64,000 bases of DNA from Bradyrhizobium liaoningense (GTDB taxonomy: Bacteria > Pseudomonadota > Alphaproteobacteria > Rhizobiales > Xanthobacteraceae): the NCBI RefSeq assembly GCF_018130825.1, contig NZ_JAFCJS010000011.1:124001-188000 (forward strand), written 5' to 3'. The stretch's first letter is position 1. Each line of letters opens with the position of its first letter. The translations under genes were made by a program, and so were the position numbers. Below are positions 1 to 8,201 of this stretch, in pieces. A model generated the notes under the pieces. That model made no database searches and was not told where the DNA came from. It saw only the letters and a list, made by a program, of their open reading frames with translations.

Positions 1-227
1 CCGGTCGTCAGCAGCATATCCAGCTCGCGGCGGTTCGGAGTCGGGCTGACCTGATGGGCCATCTCAATCAACTGGTCGGTGGTCGTGCCCATGGCGGAGA
101 CGATCGCCACGACACGATGACCGCGGCCCTGGAGGTCGGCGAGACTGCGCGCAACCGCGCGAATCTTCGCCGGTGTTTCCAGGCAGACACCGCCATATTT
201 CTGCACGATGATGGGATGGTTGCGCAT
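1..227 (-). CDS. Aspartokinase-like amino acid kinase, N-terminal part (cut by window edge)
   Basis: This is the first 75 residues of an amino-acid-kinase-fold protein that runs off the left edge. The N-terminal strand followed by QKYGG at about residues 9-13, IVSAMGTTTDQLI at about 42-54, and RELDMLLTTG at the edge match the ATP/aspartate-binding region of aspartate kinases, which make beta-aspartyl phosphate for lysine, threonine and methionine synthesis. The usual KFGGTS motif reads KYGGVC here, so the Thr-Ser pair is replaced. Its ATG directly abuts the TAG stop of nagA, so it is probably cotranscribed as the distal gene of that operon. A diverged aspartokinase paralogue is the best call. 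The missing C-terminus, including any ACT domains, prevents a firmer one. Confidence 0.75.
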   Translation of the reverse strand, partial: MRNHPIIVQKYGGVCLETPAKIRAVARSLADLQGRGHRVVAIVSAMGTTTDQLIEMAHQVSPTPNRRELDMLLTT

Positions 228-1406
228 CTAACCTCGCCCGGAAGCCTCGCTCGCCTCGCCCATCGAGCCGACACCGGCTATCCAGGTGCCGAGGACCTCA
301 AAGTTCGGATTGAAGGCGACAAGATCCGCGCGGTATCCCGGCGCGATCCGTCCAAGCTCGGACCCAAGGCCCAGAAATGAAGCGGGCGTCCGGGACGCCA
401 TGATGAGGGCATCGACGAGGGAGATTCCGATGAGCGCAGCAGCGTTGCGGACCGCCTCGATCATGGTGAGGTGAGCGCCCGCGAGCGTGCCATCCCGGCC
501 GGTCAGGCGACCGTCGCACAACGTGATCTCCCTTCCCTGGAGCATGAATTGCCGGTCGTTCGTGCCCGCCAATGGCATGGCATCGGTGACCAGCATCAAT
601 CGATCGCGACCCTTGCAACGGAAGGCAACACGCAAACCGGCGCGGTCGACGTGGATGCCGTCGCAGATGATCCCTGCAAACAACCGGTCATCCCCCAGCG
701 CGACACCCACCAGGCCCGGTTCCCGGGCGTTCAACTGCGACATGGCATTGAACAGGTGGGTCACCCCCGAGACACCGCGATCGACCGCCTGCCCGATTTC
801 GGCTGCACTGGCGTCGCTGTGGCCGGCCGCGATACGCAATCCGGCGCCGATCAATTCATCGATCATGGACGCGGGCACGCATTCCGGGGCCAGGGTCACA
901 ATGGAGCGACCGCGGCGCCCGAAACTCTTGATGGCGGCGAGGTCGCGCCGATCGGGCAAGCGTATCTCGGCGTCCGGATGAATGCCCTTGCGGGACCTGT
1001 TGAGGGCCGGACCTTCCAGATGAAAGCCGAGCACGCCGGGAATTTCGAGGCACCCCTCGGCCGTTGCAGCCAATCGTTCGATGACCTCGCTTCGATCGGA
1101 GATGAGGGTCGGCAAACAGCCCGTGGTCCCGGCCTTGCGGTGCGCCTCGACGATGCGGCGAACTCCGGCCTCGGTTGGCTGGTCGTTGAGAAGCACGCTC
1201 CCGCCTCCGTTCACCTGGATGTCGATGAATCCGGGTGCAAGGATCGCATCTCGGGGAAGGCGGATTGACGCCCCCGCGGCCTCGTCGAAGCCAATGCTTT
1301 CAATCCGTCCCTGCGAGATCCTGACCGAGCCGGGTCCGCGCATGTCGGTCCCATCGAAGATGTGCTGCGCAGCAATCGTGAGAGAGGCAGAACCAGCGTG
1401 GCCCAT
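228..1406 (-). CDS. nagA: N-acetylglucosamine-6-phosphate deacetylase
   Basis: NagA removes the acetyl group from GlcNAc-6-P, giving GlcN-6-P and acetate in the cytoplasm. The amidohydrolase fold is shown by PGFIDIQVNGGG (about 58), the metal-binding HLEGP (about 129-133), GHSDA, THLFNAMS, CDGIHV and the catalytic LVTDAMPLAG. The length (392 residues) is normal for the family. The frame stays open back to a GTG at 1457. The ATG at 1406 is preferred because the longer version would run into the dyad at 1453-1492 and adds an unconserved leader. Neither start has a clear ribosome binding site. The gene is divergent from the kinase-murQ-nagB operon, with which it forms a complete route from GlcNAc or MurNAc-6-P to fructose-6-P. 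Confidence 0.93.
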   Translation of the reverse strand: MGHAGSASLTIAAQHIFDGTDMRGPGSVRISQGRIESIGFDEAAGASIRLPRDAILAPGFIDIQVNGGGSVLLNDQPTEAGVRRIVEAHRKAGTTGCLPTLISDRSEVIERLAATAEGCLEIPGVLGFHLEGPALNRSRKGIHPDAEIRLPDRRDLAAIKSFGRRGRSIVTLAPECVPASMIDELIGAGLRIAAGHSDASAAEIGQAVDRGVSGVTHLFNAMSQLNAREPGLVGVALGDDRLFAGIICDGIHVDRAGLRVAFRCKGRDRLMLVTDAMPLAGTNDRQFMLQGREITLCDGRLTGRDGTLAGAHLTMIEAVRNAAALIGISLVDALIMASRTPASFLGLGSELGRIAPGYRADLVAFNPNFEVLGTWIAGVGSMGEASEASGRG

Positions 1407-1452
1407 CGGTATCGATCCGGGAATTGCCGTCACGGACTCGTGAGGCGAGTCT

Positions 1453-1492
1453 CGCACAAGAGTTCATATGTACGCCACGGGGACCTTGTGCG
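1453..1492. promoter_or_regulatory. Dyad operator candidate between nagA and the amino-sugar kinase
   Basis: CGCACAAG at 1453-1460 is mirrored by CTTGTGCG at 1485-1492, a perfect 8-bp inverted repeat with 24 bases between the arms. It lies in the divergent promoter region, so one regulator could control both directions. No regulator gene for this locus is inside the window, and the binding protein family cannot be named from the motif. Confidence 0.4.
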
Positions 1493-1524
1493 GACCCCAA
1501 GCGAAACCTTCGCGTTAACGTTCC

Positions 1525-2448
1525 ATGGGAACAAAAGGTACCACGTATCTCGGCATTGATGGCGGCGGAACCCGCTGCCGCGCCCGGATCGAAGACGAAA
1601 ACGGCACGGCGCTCGGCGAGGCGAGCTCGGGACCGGCCACGACGCGGATCGGCGTCGACAAGGCTTGGCGGTCCATCATGGAGGCCACCGAAGCGGCGGC
1701 CACACAGGCCGGGCTGAGCCGCGAGGATTTCGCCCAAATGCACGCCGGAATTGGCCTTGCCGGTATTGGGCGCCGGGGCGCGAAAGCGGCGCTCGGCGAG
1801 ATCGCGCATCCCTTTGCGTCCGTCAACTTCATCAGCGACGGCCTCGCCGCCTGTCTTGGCGCCCATAGCGGCGCGGACGGGGCCATCGTCGTGGCCGGCA
1901 CAGGCTCGGTCGGTGTCGGCCTGGTCGACGGCCGCGAGATCCGTCTCGCCGGGTACGGTTTTCCCGTGTCGGACGAAGGCAGCGGCGCCGACATCGGCCT
2001 GCAGGTTGTCCGACTGGCGCTGCGGGCCGCGGATCGCCGCGCCGAGCTGACTCCATTGCTTTCGGAGGTGCTGGGCGCATTCGATCACGATCCCTATCAG
2101 GCGGTGGCCTGGTCCGAAGAAGCCAAAGCCACGGACTACGCCGCATTCGCGCCGATCGTGATGCGGCACGCCAATCAAGGCGATCCGGTCGGCCGCCGCA
2201 TTGTCGAACGCGCAGCCGATGCCATTGGCGATCTGCTCGATCTATTCCTGGCGAGAGGAACCGACCGGCTCTCGCTGGTGGGTGGGCTTGCGGATGCGAT
2301 TACGTCCTGGCTGACGCCCGACCTGCGCGTCCGCCTGAAGCGTCCTGACGGCGACGCGGCGGCCGGCGCGTTACTGGTGGCGCGACGGCGGCTTGAACTA
2401 CCCAGAATGGAAACCGAGCATGAGCCGGCTTCAAAGTTCCGCGTTTGA
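1525..2448 (+). CDS. BadF/BadG/BcrA-type N-acetylhexosamine kinase
   Basis: This is a member of the ASKHA-fold BadF/BadG/BcrA/BcrD ATPase family, which includes the animal-type N-acetylglucosamine kinases. The phosphate-1 loop GIDGGGTRCRARIED lies near the N-terminus (about 10-24). The acidic ISDGLAACLG segment and VVAGTGSVG phosphate-2 loop lie around 111-135, followed by DEGSGADIG. The 307-residue length fits. Because it sits directly before murQ and a deaminase and opposite nagA, its likely job is to phosphorylate N-acetylglucosamine or a related amino sugar to the 6-phosphate. The exact substrate is inference. murQ starts inside its 3' end. Confidence 0.82.
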   Translation: MGTKGTTYLGIDGGGTRCRARIEDENGTALGEASSGPATTRIGVDKAWRSIMEATEAAATQAGLSREDFAQMHAGIGLAGIGRRGAKAALGEIAHPFASVNFISDGLAACLGAHSGADGAIVVAGTGSVGVGLVDGREIRLAGYGFPVSDEGSGADIGLQVVRLALRAADRRAELTPLLSEVLGAFDHDPYQAVAWSEEAKATDYAAFAPIVMRHANQGDPVGRRIVERAADAIGDLLDLFLARGTDRLSLVGGLADAITSWLTPDLRVRLKRPDGDAAAGALLVARRRLELPRMETEHEPASKFRV

Positions 2449-3424
2449 TGGCGCATGGATCAACGATATGGCCACCGAAGAAGTCGATCCCCGCTTTGCC
2501 GATCTTGATGCATGGTCGCTGGCCGTGGCGATGGAAGCGATGTGGGAGGGCCAGCTTGCGGCAGTCGCTGCGATCGGCCGTGCTCTCCCCGCGATCACGG
2601 CGGCGACCGAAGCGGCCAAAATGGCGCTGGGCGATCACGGTCGCCTTGTCTATGTCGGCGCCGGCACCTCGGGGCGCGTGGCGGTCCAGGACGGCGCCGA
2701 GCTGACGCCGACCTTCGCCTGGCCCAAAGAGCGCGTCCGCTTCGTCGTCGCCGGCGGAGACAGTGCTTTCGTCACCAGCATCGAGGGCGCGGAGGATGAC
2801 ATTGATGATGCGGTCGCGCAGATCAATGCCGTGCGGCTCACAGCGCATGATGTGGTGATTGCGGTAGCCGCCAGCGGGACAACGCCGTTCACGGTCGCCG
2901 CGCTGCAGCAGGCAGGCTCCTGCGGTGCGATGACGGTGGGTGTCGCCAACAATCCTGGCACCGCACTGCTGGCATCGGCCAAGTTTCCTATCCTGATCGA
3001 GACTGGCCGCGAGCTGATCGCCGGCTCCACGCGGATGAAGGCCGGCACTGCGCAGAAGGTCGTGCTCAACCTGATCTCCTCGGGGATCATGCTGCGTCTT
3101 GGCCGGGTGTATCGCGGCATGATGGTGAACATGCAGCCAACCAATGCCAAGCTGAAGCGGCGCGCCGAAGCCATGGTGGCGCAAATCGCCGACTGCGATC
3201 CGTCGCACGCGGCGCGCTCGCTCGAGCAGGCAGAAGGAGACGTCAAGACGGCGGTCCTTCTGGCGCTGGGCGTCGACAGGGCTGATGCCGAGACCATTCT
3301 GAGGGACGGCGGCGGCAATCTCCGGCGCGTGTTTGCCGAGCTCGCCGGGGATCGGGACTCGCATAGTGACCGGCATCGCAAGGCACCGGCCGTACGCAAG
3401 CAGGGCGGAGCGGTCGAGCCGTGA
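2420..3424 (+). CDS. murQ: N-acetylmuramic acid 6-phosphate etherase
   Basis: MurQ cleaves the lactyl ether of MurNAc-6-P to give GlcNAc-6-P and D-lactate during murein recycling or muropeptide use. The SIS-domain signature VYVGAGTSGR lies at about 77-86. It is followed by DGAELTPTF, whose Glu94 matches the catalytic acid region, and by EGAED at 122-126, matching the second conserved Glu region. The later segment GSTRMKAGTAQK is the typical substrate-phosphate loop. The start chosen is the ATG at 2420, which overlaps the kinase gene by 29 bases. An upstream in-frame codon at 2393 only adds unconserved residues. With nagA and the next gene it completes MurNAc-6-P catabolism. Confidence 0.93.
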   Translation: MSRLQSSAFDGAWINDMATEEVDPRFADLDAWSLAVAMEAMWEGQLAAVAAIGRALPAITAATEAAKMALGDHGRLVYVGAGTSGRVAVQDGAELTPTFAWPKERVRFVVAGGDSAFVTSIEGAEDDIDDAVAQINAVRLTAHDVVIAVAASGTTPFTVAALQQAGSCGAMTVGVANNPGTALLASAKFPILIETGRELIAGSTRMKAGTAQKVVLNLISSGIMLRLGRVYRGMMVNMQPTNAKLKRRAEAMVAQIADCDPSHAARSLEQAEGDVKTAVLLALGVDRADAETILRDGGGNLRRVFAELAGDRDSHSDRHRKAPAVRKQGGAVEP

Positions 3425-4434
3425 TGACATCTGCGATGGCGAGTGAAATCCTGGAAAGCGCCGATACCGTCGCGAAAATCGTTCGCAGCCGCCCCGCCAC
3501 ACGCGACATCGCGCAGCGAATTGAGATGGGCTCGGCCCCCCTGTGCGTCGTGTGTGGTCGGGGAAGCTCCGGGCATGCCGGGGTTTTCCTGAGATACCTT
3601 GTCGAGACGCGGCTTCGTCTTCCCGTTTCAGCGAGTGCTCCCTCGGTGATCACGGCATTTCGCACACCCTTGATGCTGCGCGATGCGCTGTTCATCGTGA
3701 TCTCGCAATCAGGACGCAGTCCGGATCTCGTCGCAGCGACACGGTCGGCGCGGGCTTCGGGCGCCCGCACCATTGCCATCGTCAACACGACCTCGTCGCC
3801 GGTGGCCGACGAAGCGGAGTTCGTCGTTCCGATCGAAGCCGGCCAGGAGCACTCGGTCGCGGCGACAAAGACCGTCATTGGCTCGATGGCCGCCAGTGCC
3901 GGACTGGTTGCCGAGCTGGCGCAAGATCGTGCGCTGCGCTCAGCCCTCGACCGGCTGCCCGAGCGCCTGCACCGTGCGCTGGAGCTCGACTGGTCCGAGA
4001 TTGCCGATGATCTCGTCAAGGCGTCGGCTGTGTTCGTGGCAGCTCGAGGCCTGGCCCTGGGCTCGGCGAGGGAGATCGCGCTCAAGCTTTCGGAAATCCT
4101 GCGCCTGCCCTCCATCGGCCTGAGCGCCGCCGAGCTGCAGCATGGGCCACGTGCCGCGCTGTCGTCGCGCACGCCCGTCGTCATGATGCGCCTGATGGAT
4201 GAAACTGCGGCCAGTGTGGACGCACTTGCAGAGGAGTTGCGTGAGCAAAAGGTCGCGCTGCATCTCTGCGGCGGACCGCATGGCTCGCTGCCCTGGCTGG
4301 CCGAGGATGACCCTGCCACCGACCCGATCACCATGCTCGTTCCGGCCTATCGGATGATCGAGCAGGCGGCATGCGCCCGCGGATTTGACCCGGATCGCCC
4401 CCCTCGCCTGAGCAAGATTACCGAGACGTTTTAA
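3424..4434 (+). CDS. SIS-domain glucosamine-6-phosphate deaminase, NagB-II type
   Basis: This is a tandem SIS-domain protein that resembles the isomerase half of GlmS but lacks the glutaminase domain, as in NagB-II deaminases that turn GlcN-6-P into fructose-6-P and ammonia. The first SIS domain contains CGRGSSGHAG (about 40-49) and VISQSGRSPDL. The segment EHSVAATKT (about 139-147) is the typical GlmS-like phosphate loop. The second SIS domain follows around residue 190, with LSAAELQHGPRA. The start ATG overlaps the murQ stop as TGATG, and a GTG three bases upstream is also possible. Operon position supports the deaminase role over AgaS or fructosamine deglycase alternatives. Confidence 0.85.
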   Translation: MTSAMASEILESADTVAKIVRSRPATRDIAQRIEMGSAPLCVVCGRGSSGHAGVFLRYLVETRLRLPVSASAPSVITAFRTPLMLRDALFIVISQSGRSPDLVAATRSARASGARTIAIVNTTSSPVADEAEFVVPIEAGQEHSVAATKTVIGSMAASAGLVAELAQDRALRSALDRLPERLHRALELDWSEIADDLVKASAVFVAARGLALGSAREIALKLSEILRLPSIGLSAAELQHGPRAALSSRTPVVMMRLMDETAASVDALAEELREQKVALHLCGGPHGSLPWLAEDDPATDPITMLVPAYRMIEQAACARGFDPDRPPRLSKITETF

Positions 4435-4480
4435 CGGCTGACCGATCGCGGGCTGGCGGCCAAAGCCGGAGCGTCGCGTC

Positions 4481-5278
4481 TCACCCCTCCACCCGGTACA
4501 GCCGCCAGCGCTCCGGCACGCCCTTGAGCCGGTGCATGCCGTGATCCCTCAGGCTGACCGCGGACTGCGCCTTCAACAGTTCCCTCACCGCGCTGGACAC
4601 CAGCACTTCGCCGCCGCGCGCCTTGGCGGCGACGCGCGTGCAAATGTGGAAGGCGAGGCCAACCATCTCGCCGCCGCTGATCGTGTACTCGCCGGCGTGC
4701 AGGCCCACCCTGATCTCGAGCCCCAGCGTGCGCACGGCCTTCAGGATCGCGGTCGCGCAGGTGATGCCGGCGGCGGGCGCCTTGAAGGTCGCCAGCACGC
4801 CGTCGCCGGTGGTCACGACCTCCCTGCCGCGCGAGCTCTTCAGCTCCTTGCGCACGGCGGCGTAATAGTGGCCCATCACCTTGGTCCAGCGCGCATCGCC
4901 GAGCTTGGCGGCCTTCGCGGTCGAGCCGACGATGTCGACGATCAGGATGGTGGCGAGCGCCTTCTTGAGCTCGGCACTGCGCGCGGCCGATGGACGCCGG
5001 TTCGCGATAGCCCCGGTCAGTGGCTCATAGCGGTGGTTGCGTCGCCGCGCGATCGCGGCCTTGGCATAGTCCTCGGCGCGCTGCGACGTGCGGCAGCGGA
5101 TCGTCTTCTCCTGCGGTACGCGCGTCCAGTAGACCGTTCGCACGGCACCAGCGCCGCTGACCTCCACCGCGCCCCATTTCAGGAAGATCGTCGAGCCGGC
5201 ACGCCTGATGCACCACGCCTTCGACGTGTACCCGGAGACGTTCGACTGATGGACACCGATGCGAAGAAATTTGGGCAT
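4481..5278 (-). CDS. Class III adenylate/guanylate cyclase with N-terminal WGR-like domain
   Basis: This is a soluble 265-residue protein. The last 170 residues form a class III nucleotide cyclase domain: ILIVDIVGST carries the first metal Asp, REVVTTGDGVLATFK the second, and RVGLHAGE the usual third block. The first 85 residues are different: KAWCIRRAG, then FLKWGAVEVSG, then SQRAEDYAKAAIARR. This order resembles a WGR domain, the nucleic-acid-associated module known from PARP proteins, although the core reads WGA. The start is the ATG at 5278. The frame stays open further upstream but there it runs antisense to nothing conserved and overlaps the TetR gene. No membrane segment is seen. Whether it makes cAMP or binds DNA or RNA is inference. 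Confidence 0.82.
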   Translation of the reverse strand: MPKFLRIGVHQSNVSGYTSKAWCIRRAGSTIFLKWGAVEVSGAGAVRTVYWTRVPQEKTIRCRTSQRAEDYAKAAIARRRNHRYEPLTGAIANRRPSAARSAELKKALATILIVDIVGSTAKAAKLGDARWTKVMGHYYAAVRKELKSSRGREVVTTGDGVLATFKAPAAGITCATAILKAVRTLGLEIRVGLHAGEYTISGGEMVGLAFHICTRVAAKARGGEVLVSSAVRELLKAQSAVSLRDHGMHRLKGVPERWRLYRVEG

Positions 5279-5388
5279 GAACGGGCGGCTGATCGCGGGT
5301 CCGTCTGGGCTACCTGAGGCGAAGCGTAGTCGGACATTCCCGCGCTGGCAACAACATCCATCGATGCCTCCACGGCGCTCGCCGCAGC

Positions 5389-6072
5389 TCAATCCTTGCG
5401 CACGTAGCGCCAAAGCAGATCGGCGGTCTCGGCGCGGCGCTGGGCTCTTGCCTTGGGCGAGGACATGTCGAAGGCAAATTGCGCCTCGAAGGTGTGACGG
5501 TTGGCGACCGCGAAGAAGCTCAGCGCATTCAGCGTCATATGCAGCTCGACCGGATCGATGCCGGGCCGGATCGCGCCGCCGGCCGCGCCGCGATCCAGCA
5601 CCTTGGCAATCTGGCTGATGCTCGGCTGCGTCATCTCCTTGAGCCTGCGGCTGCTGGCCATGTGCCGTCCGCGATGAATGTTCTCGATGCTGACGAGGCG
5701 GACGAATTGCGGATGGGCCTGGTGGAAATCGAAGGTGAATTCGGCAAGCCGGCGGATCGCAGCCTCCGGCTCCAGCGCCTCGAGATGAAGATCCTCCTCG
5801 GCCGCGCGCATCTCGGCATAGGCCATCTCCAGCACCGCGGTGAACAGCTCTTCCTTGGAGTTGAAATAGTAGAAGATCAGCCGCTTGGTGACGTTGGCGC
5901 GGGCGGCGATGGCATCGGTGTTGCCGCCGGACAGGCCGTTCTCGGCGAATTCCTCGAAAGCGATGTCGAGGATCTCCTGCCGCGTCCGCTCGCGGTCGCG
6001 CCGCTTGACCGGCGCAGACTTGACCGGCGCAGACTTGGCGGCACGCGCGCCCTGCTTCTTCACACTTGCCAT
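5389..6072 (-). CDS. TetR/AcrR family transcriptional regulator
   Basis: The N-terminal helix-turn-helix is clear: ILDIAFEEFAENGLSGGNTD, then IAARANVTKRLIFYYFNSKE, at about residues 30-75. The C-terminal ligand domain is of the type with HPQFVRLVSIENIHRG. The first 25 residues are basic and contain a perfect tandem repeat of KSAPV. The ATG at 6072 was preferred to 6147 because the extra residues are unconserved and would push the gene towards the operator. It is divergent from the isomerase/dehydrogenase pair at 6272-8201 and probably represses that pair and itself through the AT-rich repeats at 6156-6190. Confidence 0.88.
   Translation of the reverse strand: MASVKKQGARAAKSAPVKSAPVKRRDRERTRQEILDIAFEEFAENGLSGGNTDAIAARANVTKRLIFYYFNSKEELFTAVLEMAYAEMRAAEEDLHLEALEPEAAIRRLAEFTFDFHQAHPQFVRLVSIENIHRGRHMASSRRLKEMTQPSISQIAKVLDRGAAGGAIRPGIDPVELHMTLNALSFFAVANRHTFEAQFAFDMSSPKARAQRRAETADLLWRYVRKD
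6005..6034. repeat. Perfect 15-bp tandem duplication inside the TetR gene
   Basis: TTGACCGGCGCAGAC occurs twice in tandem (6005-6019 and 6020-6034). On the coding strand this duplicates KSAPV in the basic N-terminal tail, ahead of the helix-turn-helix. It keeps the frame and looks like a recent slippage event that could vary between strains. Confidence 0.85.
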
Positions 6073-6155
6073 CTCGCAGTTCAGTCCTTCGCTCCGGCCG
6101 CCGGATCGCCTCACCTCCATAGCGCAATCGAGGCGGCTTGACATCAATTATCCCG

Positions 6156-6190
6156 TGGATTAATTAACAATTAACCTATGGATTAATTAA
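6156..6190. promoter_or_regulatory. Twin TGGATTAATTAA operator upstream of TetR and isomerase genes
   Basis: TGGATTAATTAA is present at 6156-6167 and again at 6179-6190, 23 bases apart, with AATTAA-rich sequence between. TTAATTAA is itself palindromic. The AT-richness is striking in this GC-rich DNA. The site lies between the divergent TetR gene and the isomerase/dehydrogenase operon, the expected place for a TetR operator. Confidence 0.6.
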
Positions 6191-6271
6191 TGGGAGGAGA
6201 CAGATGCAATCGACCGGCGCCCGCCGCACCGTCTCCTGCTCGCGGGCTTGTCCGCACCGGAGCGTTGAAGC

Positions 6272-7120
6272 GTGACAAAGCTCGGTCTTGCCCACCTCAC
6301 CGCATTGGAGCTTGCACCGGCGCGGCTCGTTGCCGAGGCCGCGCGGGCTGGATTTGCCACGGTCGCATTGCGCTTCATCCCCGCGACCGCCGACGGGCCG
6401 GCCTATCCGACCCAAACAGGCACCGAGGCCCACCGCGCACTCAAGCGCGTGCTGACGGACGAGGGCGTGCGGGTCAGCGATATCGAGCTGGTCCAGCTCA
6501 AGCCGGGCATCGAGATTGCTTCGCTCGCAGGCTGTCTCGAAGCCGCCGCCGATCTCGGCGCGACAGCGCTCATCGCTTCCGGCGACGATCCGGACGGGCC
6601 GCGGCTCACCGCCCATTTCGCCGAGCTCTGCCTGCTCGCCGCATCCTTTGGCCTGCGCGTCGATCTCGAATTCATGCGCTGGCGCGCGGTCGGCAACCTC
6701 GCCCAGGCCGCGGCGGTCGTGCGCGATGCAGGCCAGAGGAACGGCGCCATCCTGGTCGACGCGCTGCATCTGACGCGTTCGGGCGGCCGGGCCGCCGACC
6801 TGATCACCCTTCCCGACCATTGGCTGCGCGCCGCGCAGCTCTGCGATGCCACAGCCGACGCGCCGGCAACGGAAACGGCCATCATCGCCGAGGCGCGCGA
6901 GGGACGGCTGCCGCCCGGAGACGGTGCCTTGCCGCTCGGTCCGCTGCTGGAGGCGCTGCCCGGTGATGCTGCGCTCAGCGTCGAGATGCCGATGCCGGCG
7001 CTGGACGCAAGCGAGCGGATCGCCACGGCGTTCAATGCAGCCAGGCACGTGATCGAAGGCCGCGACCGCGGCGCCGGTCGACGCGACTGTCACGGTGGGC
7101 TTAACCAACGGAACGCATGA
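6272..7120 (+). CDS. Sugar phosphate isomerase/epimerase family TIM-barrel protein
   Basis: A 282-residue protein of the xylose-isomerase-like TIM-barrel superfamily. Support comes from the opening KLGLAHLTALELAPARLV, the strand VSDIELVQLKPG and the mid-protein VDLEFMRWRAVGN with its conserved Glu. The strand AILVDALHLTRSGG and a late SVEMP carry further likely metal or active-site residues. It starts at a GTG with no strong ribosome binding site and ends one base before the dehydrogenase ATG, so the two are one operon. Members act as epimerases, isomerases or dehydroshikimate dehydratases. The context (dehydrogenase partner, TetR regulator) says catabolism of a cyclic polyol or sugar acid, but the substrate cannot be read. 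Confidence 0.72.
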   Translation: MTKLGLAHLTALELAPARLVAEAARAGFATVALRFIPATADGPAYPTQTGTEAHRALKRVLTDEGVRVSDIELVQLKPGIEIASLAGCLEAAADLGATALIASGDDPDGPRLTAHFAELCLLAASFGLRVDLEFMRWRAVGNLAQAAAVVRDAGQRNGAILVDALHLTRSGGRAADLITLPDHWLRAAQLCDATADAPATETAIIAEAREGRLPPGDGALPLGPLLEALPGDAALSVEMPMPALDASERIATAFNAARHVIEGRDRGAGRRDCHGGLNQRNA

Positions 7121-7121
7121 C

Positions 7122-8201
7122 ATGACGAAAATCAGGATTGCCGTGATCGGGGCGGGGTTGATCGGACGCAAGCACCTGCGCAAGCTCGCCGAGCATGGCG
7201 ACTACGAGCTCGTCGGCATTGCCGACGTCAATGCCGCGCAGGTCGCAGCCGAACAGCCCGGCGCGCGCGTCTTCGGGGATTATCGCAAGCTGCTCGACGA
7301 GGCGCGGCCCGAGGCGGTGATCATCGCCTCGCCCAACCAGTTGCATGCCGAGAACGGCATCGCCTGCGCGCGAGCCGGAATCCATATCCTGATCGAAAAG
7401 CCGGTCACCGGTACGCTCGAGACCGCCGCGGGTCTGATCGCCGAGGTCCGCAAGGCCGGCGTCCGCTCGCTGGTCGGTCACCACCGCCGTCACCACAGGC
7501 AGGTGAAGGCGCTCAAGACGCTGCTTGGCGAGAACCGCATCGGCGATGTCGTCGGCGTCTCCGCGATCTGGGCCGTCCACAAGCCGGCGGACTATTTCAA
7601 GGCCGCGCCCTGGCGGTCGCAGGCCGGCGGCGGCCCGATCCTGATCAATCTGATCCACGAGATCGACTTCCTGCGCTTTACGCTGGGCGAAATCGTCGCC
7701 GTGGAGGCCATCGCCGCGAACCGCCAGCGCGGCTTCGCCGTAGAGGATACCGCGGTCGCGCTGCTGGCGTTCGAGAGCGGCGCACTCGGCACGTTCTTTC
7801 TCAGCGACTGCGCCGTGTCCCCCTGGACCATGGAGCAGGGCCTTGGCGAGGCGCCGGAGTTTCCGTTCAGCGGGCAGAGCAGCTACCGCCTGATGGGCCG
7901 CCGTGGCGCGATCGAGTTTCCGAGCCTCGATCAATGGACGCAGGAAGGCGGCGCGCAGGACTGGAACAAGCCGATCCTGGTTCAGGCCAACCATGCGGTC
8001 TCGATCGATCCTTACGTCGCCCAGCTCGATCATTTCCGCGATGTGGTCCGGGGCGTGACGCCGTCGCTGCAGCCGGTCGAGGACGGCGCGCGCAGCCTGC
8101 TGGTGACGCTCGCCATCGCCGAGGCCGCGACATCCGGACGGCGCATCGACCTGCGCGAGCGCTATGCGGCGCTCGCGGGCGGGCAAGGCTCTTCACTCTA
8201 G
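7122..8201 (+). CDS. Gfo/Idh/MocA family NAD(P)-dependent oxidoreductase
   Basis: The N-terminal Rossmann fold is IAVIGAGLIGRKH (about 5-17), followed by the family motif HILIEKPVTGTLETA, whose Glu-Lys-Pro carries the catalytic lysine. The C-terminal domain contains GGGPILINLIHEIDFLRF, where the His in LIHEID matches the conserved active-site region of inositol-dehydrogenase-like enzymes. At 359 residues it has the usual length. It is translationally close to the preceding TIM-barrel gene, a pairing common in myo-inositol, scyllo-inositol, quinate and sugar-acid pathways. Its TAG stop shares CTAG with the stop of the convergent cyclase gene. Confidence 0.85.
   Translation: MTKIRIAVIGAGLIGRKHLRKLAEHGDYELVGIADVNAAQVAAEQPGARVFGDYRKLLDEARPEAVIIASPNQLHAENGIACARAGIHILIEKPVTGTLETAAGLIAEVRKAGVRSLVGHHRRHHRQVKALKTLLGENRIGDVVGVSAIWAVHKPADYFKAAPWRSQAGGGPILINLIHEIDFLRFTLGEIVAVEAIAANRQRGFAVEDTAVALLAFESGALGTFFLSDCAVSPWTMEQGLGEAPEFPFSGQSSYRLMGRRGAIEFPSLDQWTQEGGAQDWNKPILVQANHAVSIDPYVAQLDHFRDVVRGVTPSLQPVEDGARSLLVTLAIAEAATSGRRIDLRERYAALAGGQGSSL

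Noticed and set aside
5279..6127. Upstream extension of the WGR-like cyclase to 548 residues
   Set aside because: The extra part overlaps the TetR gene in another frame on the same strand and translates to Arg-rich sequence. A normal start is available at 5278.
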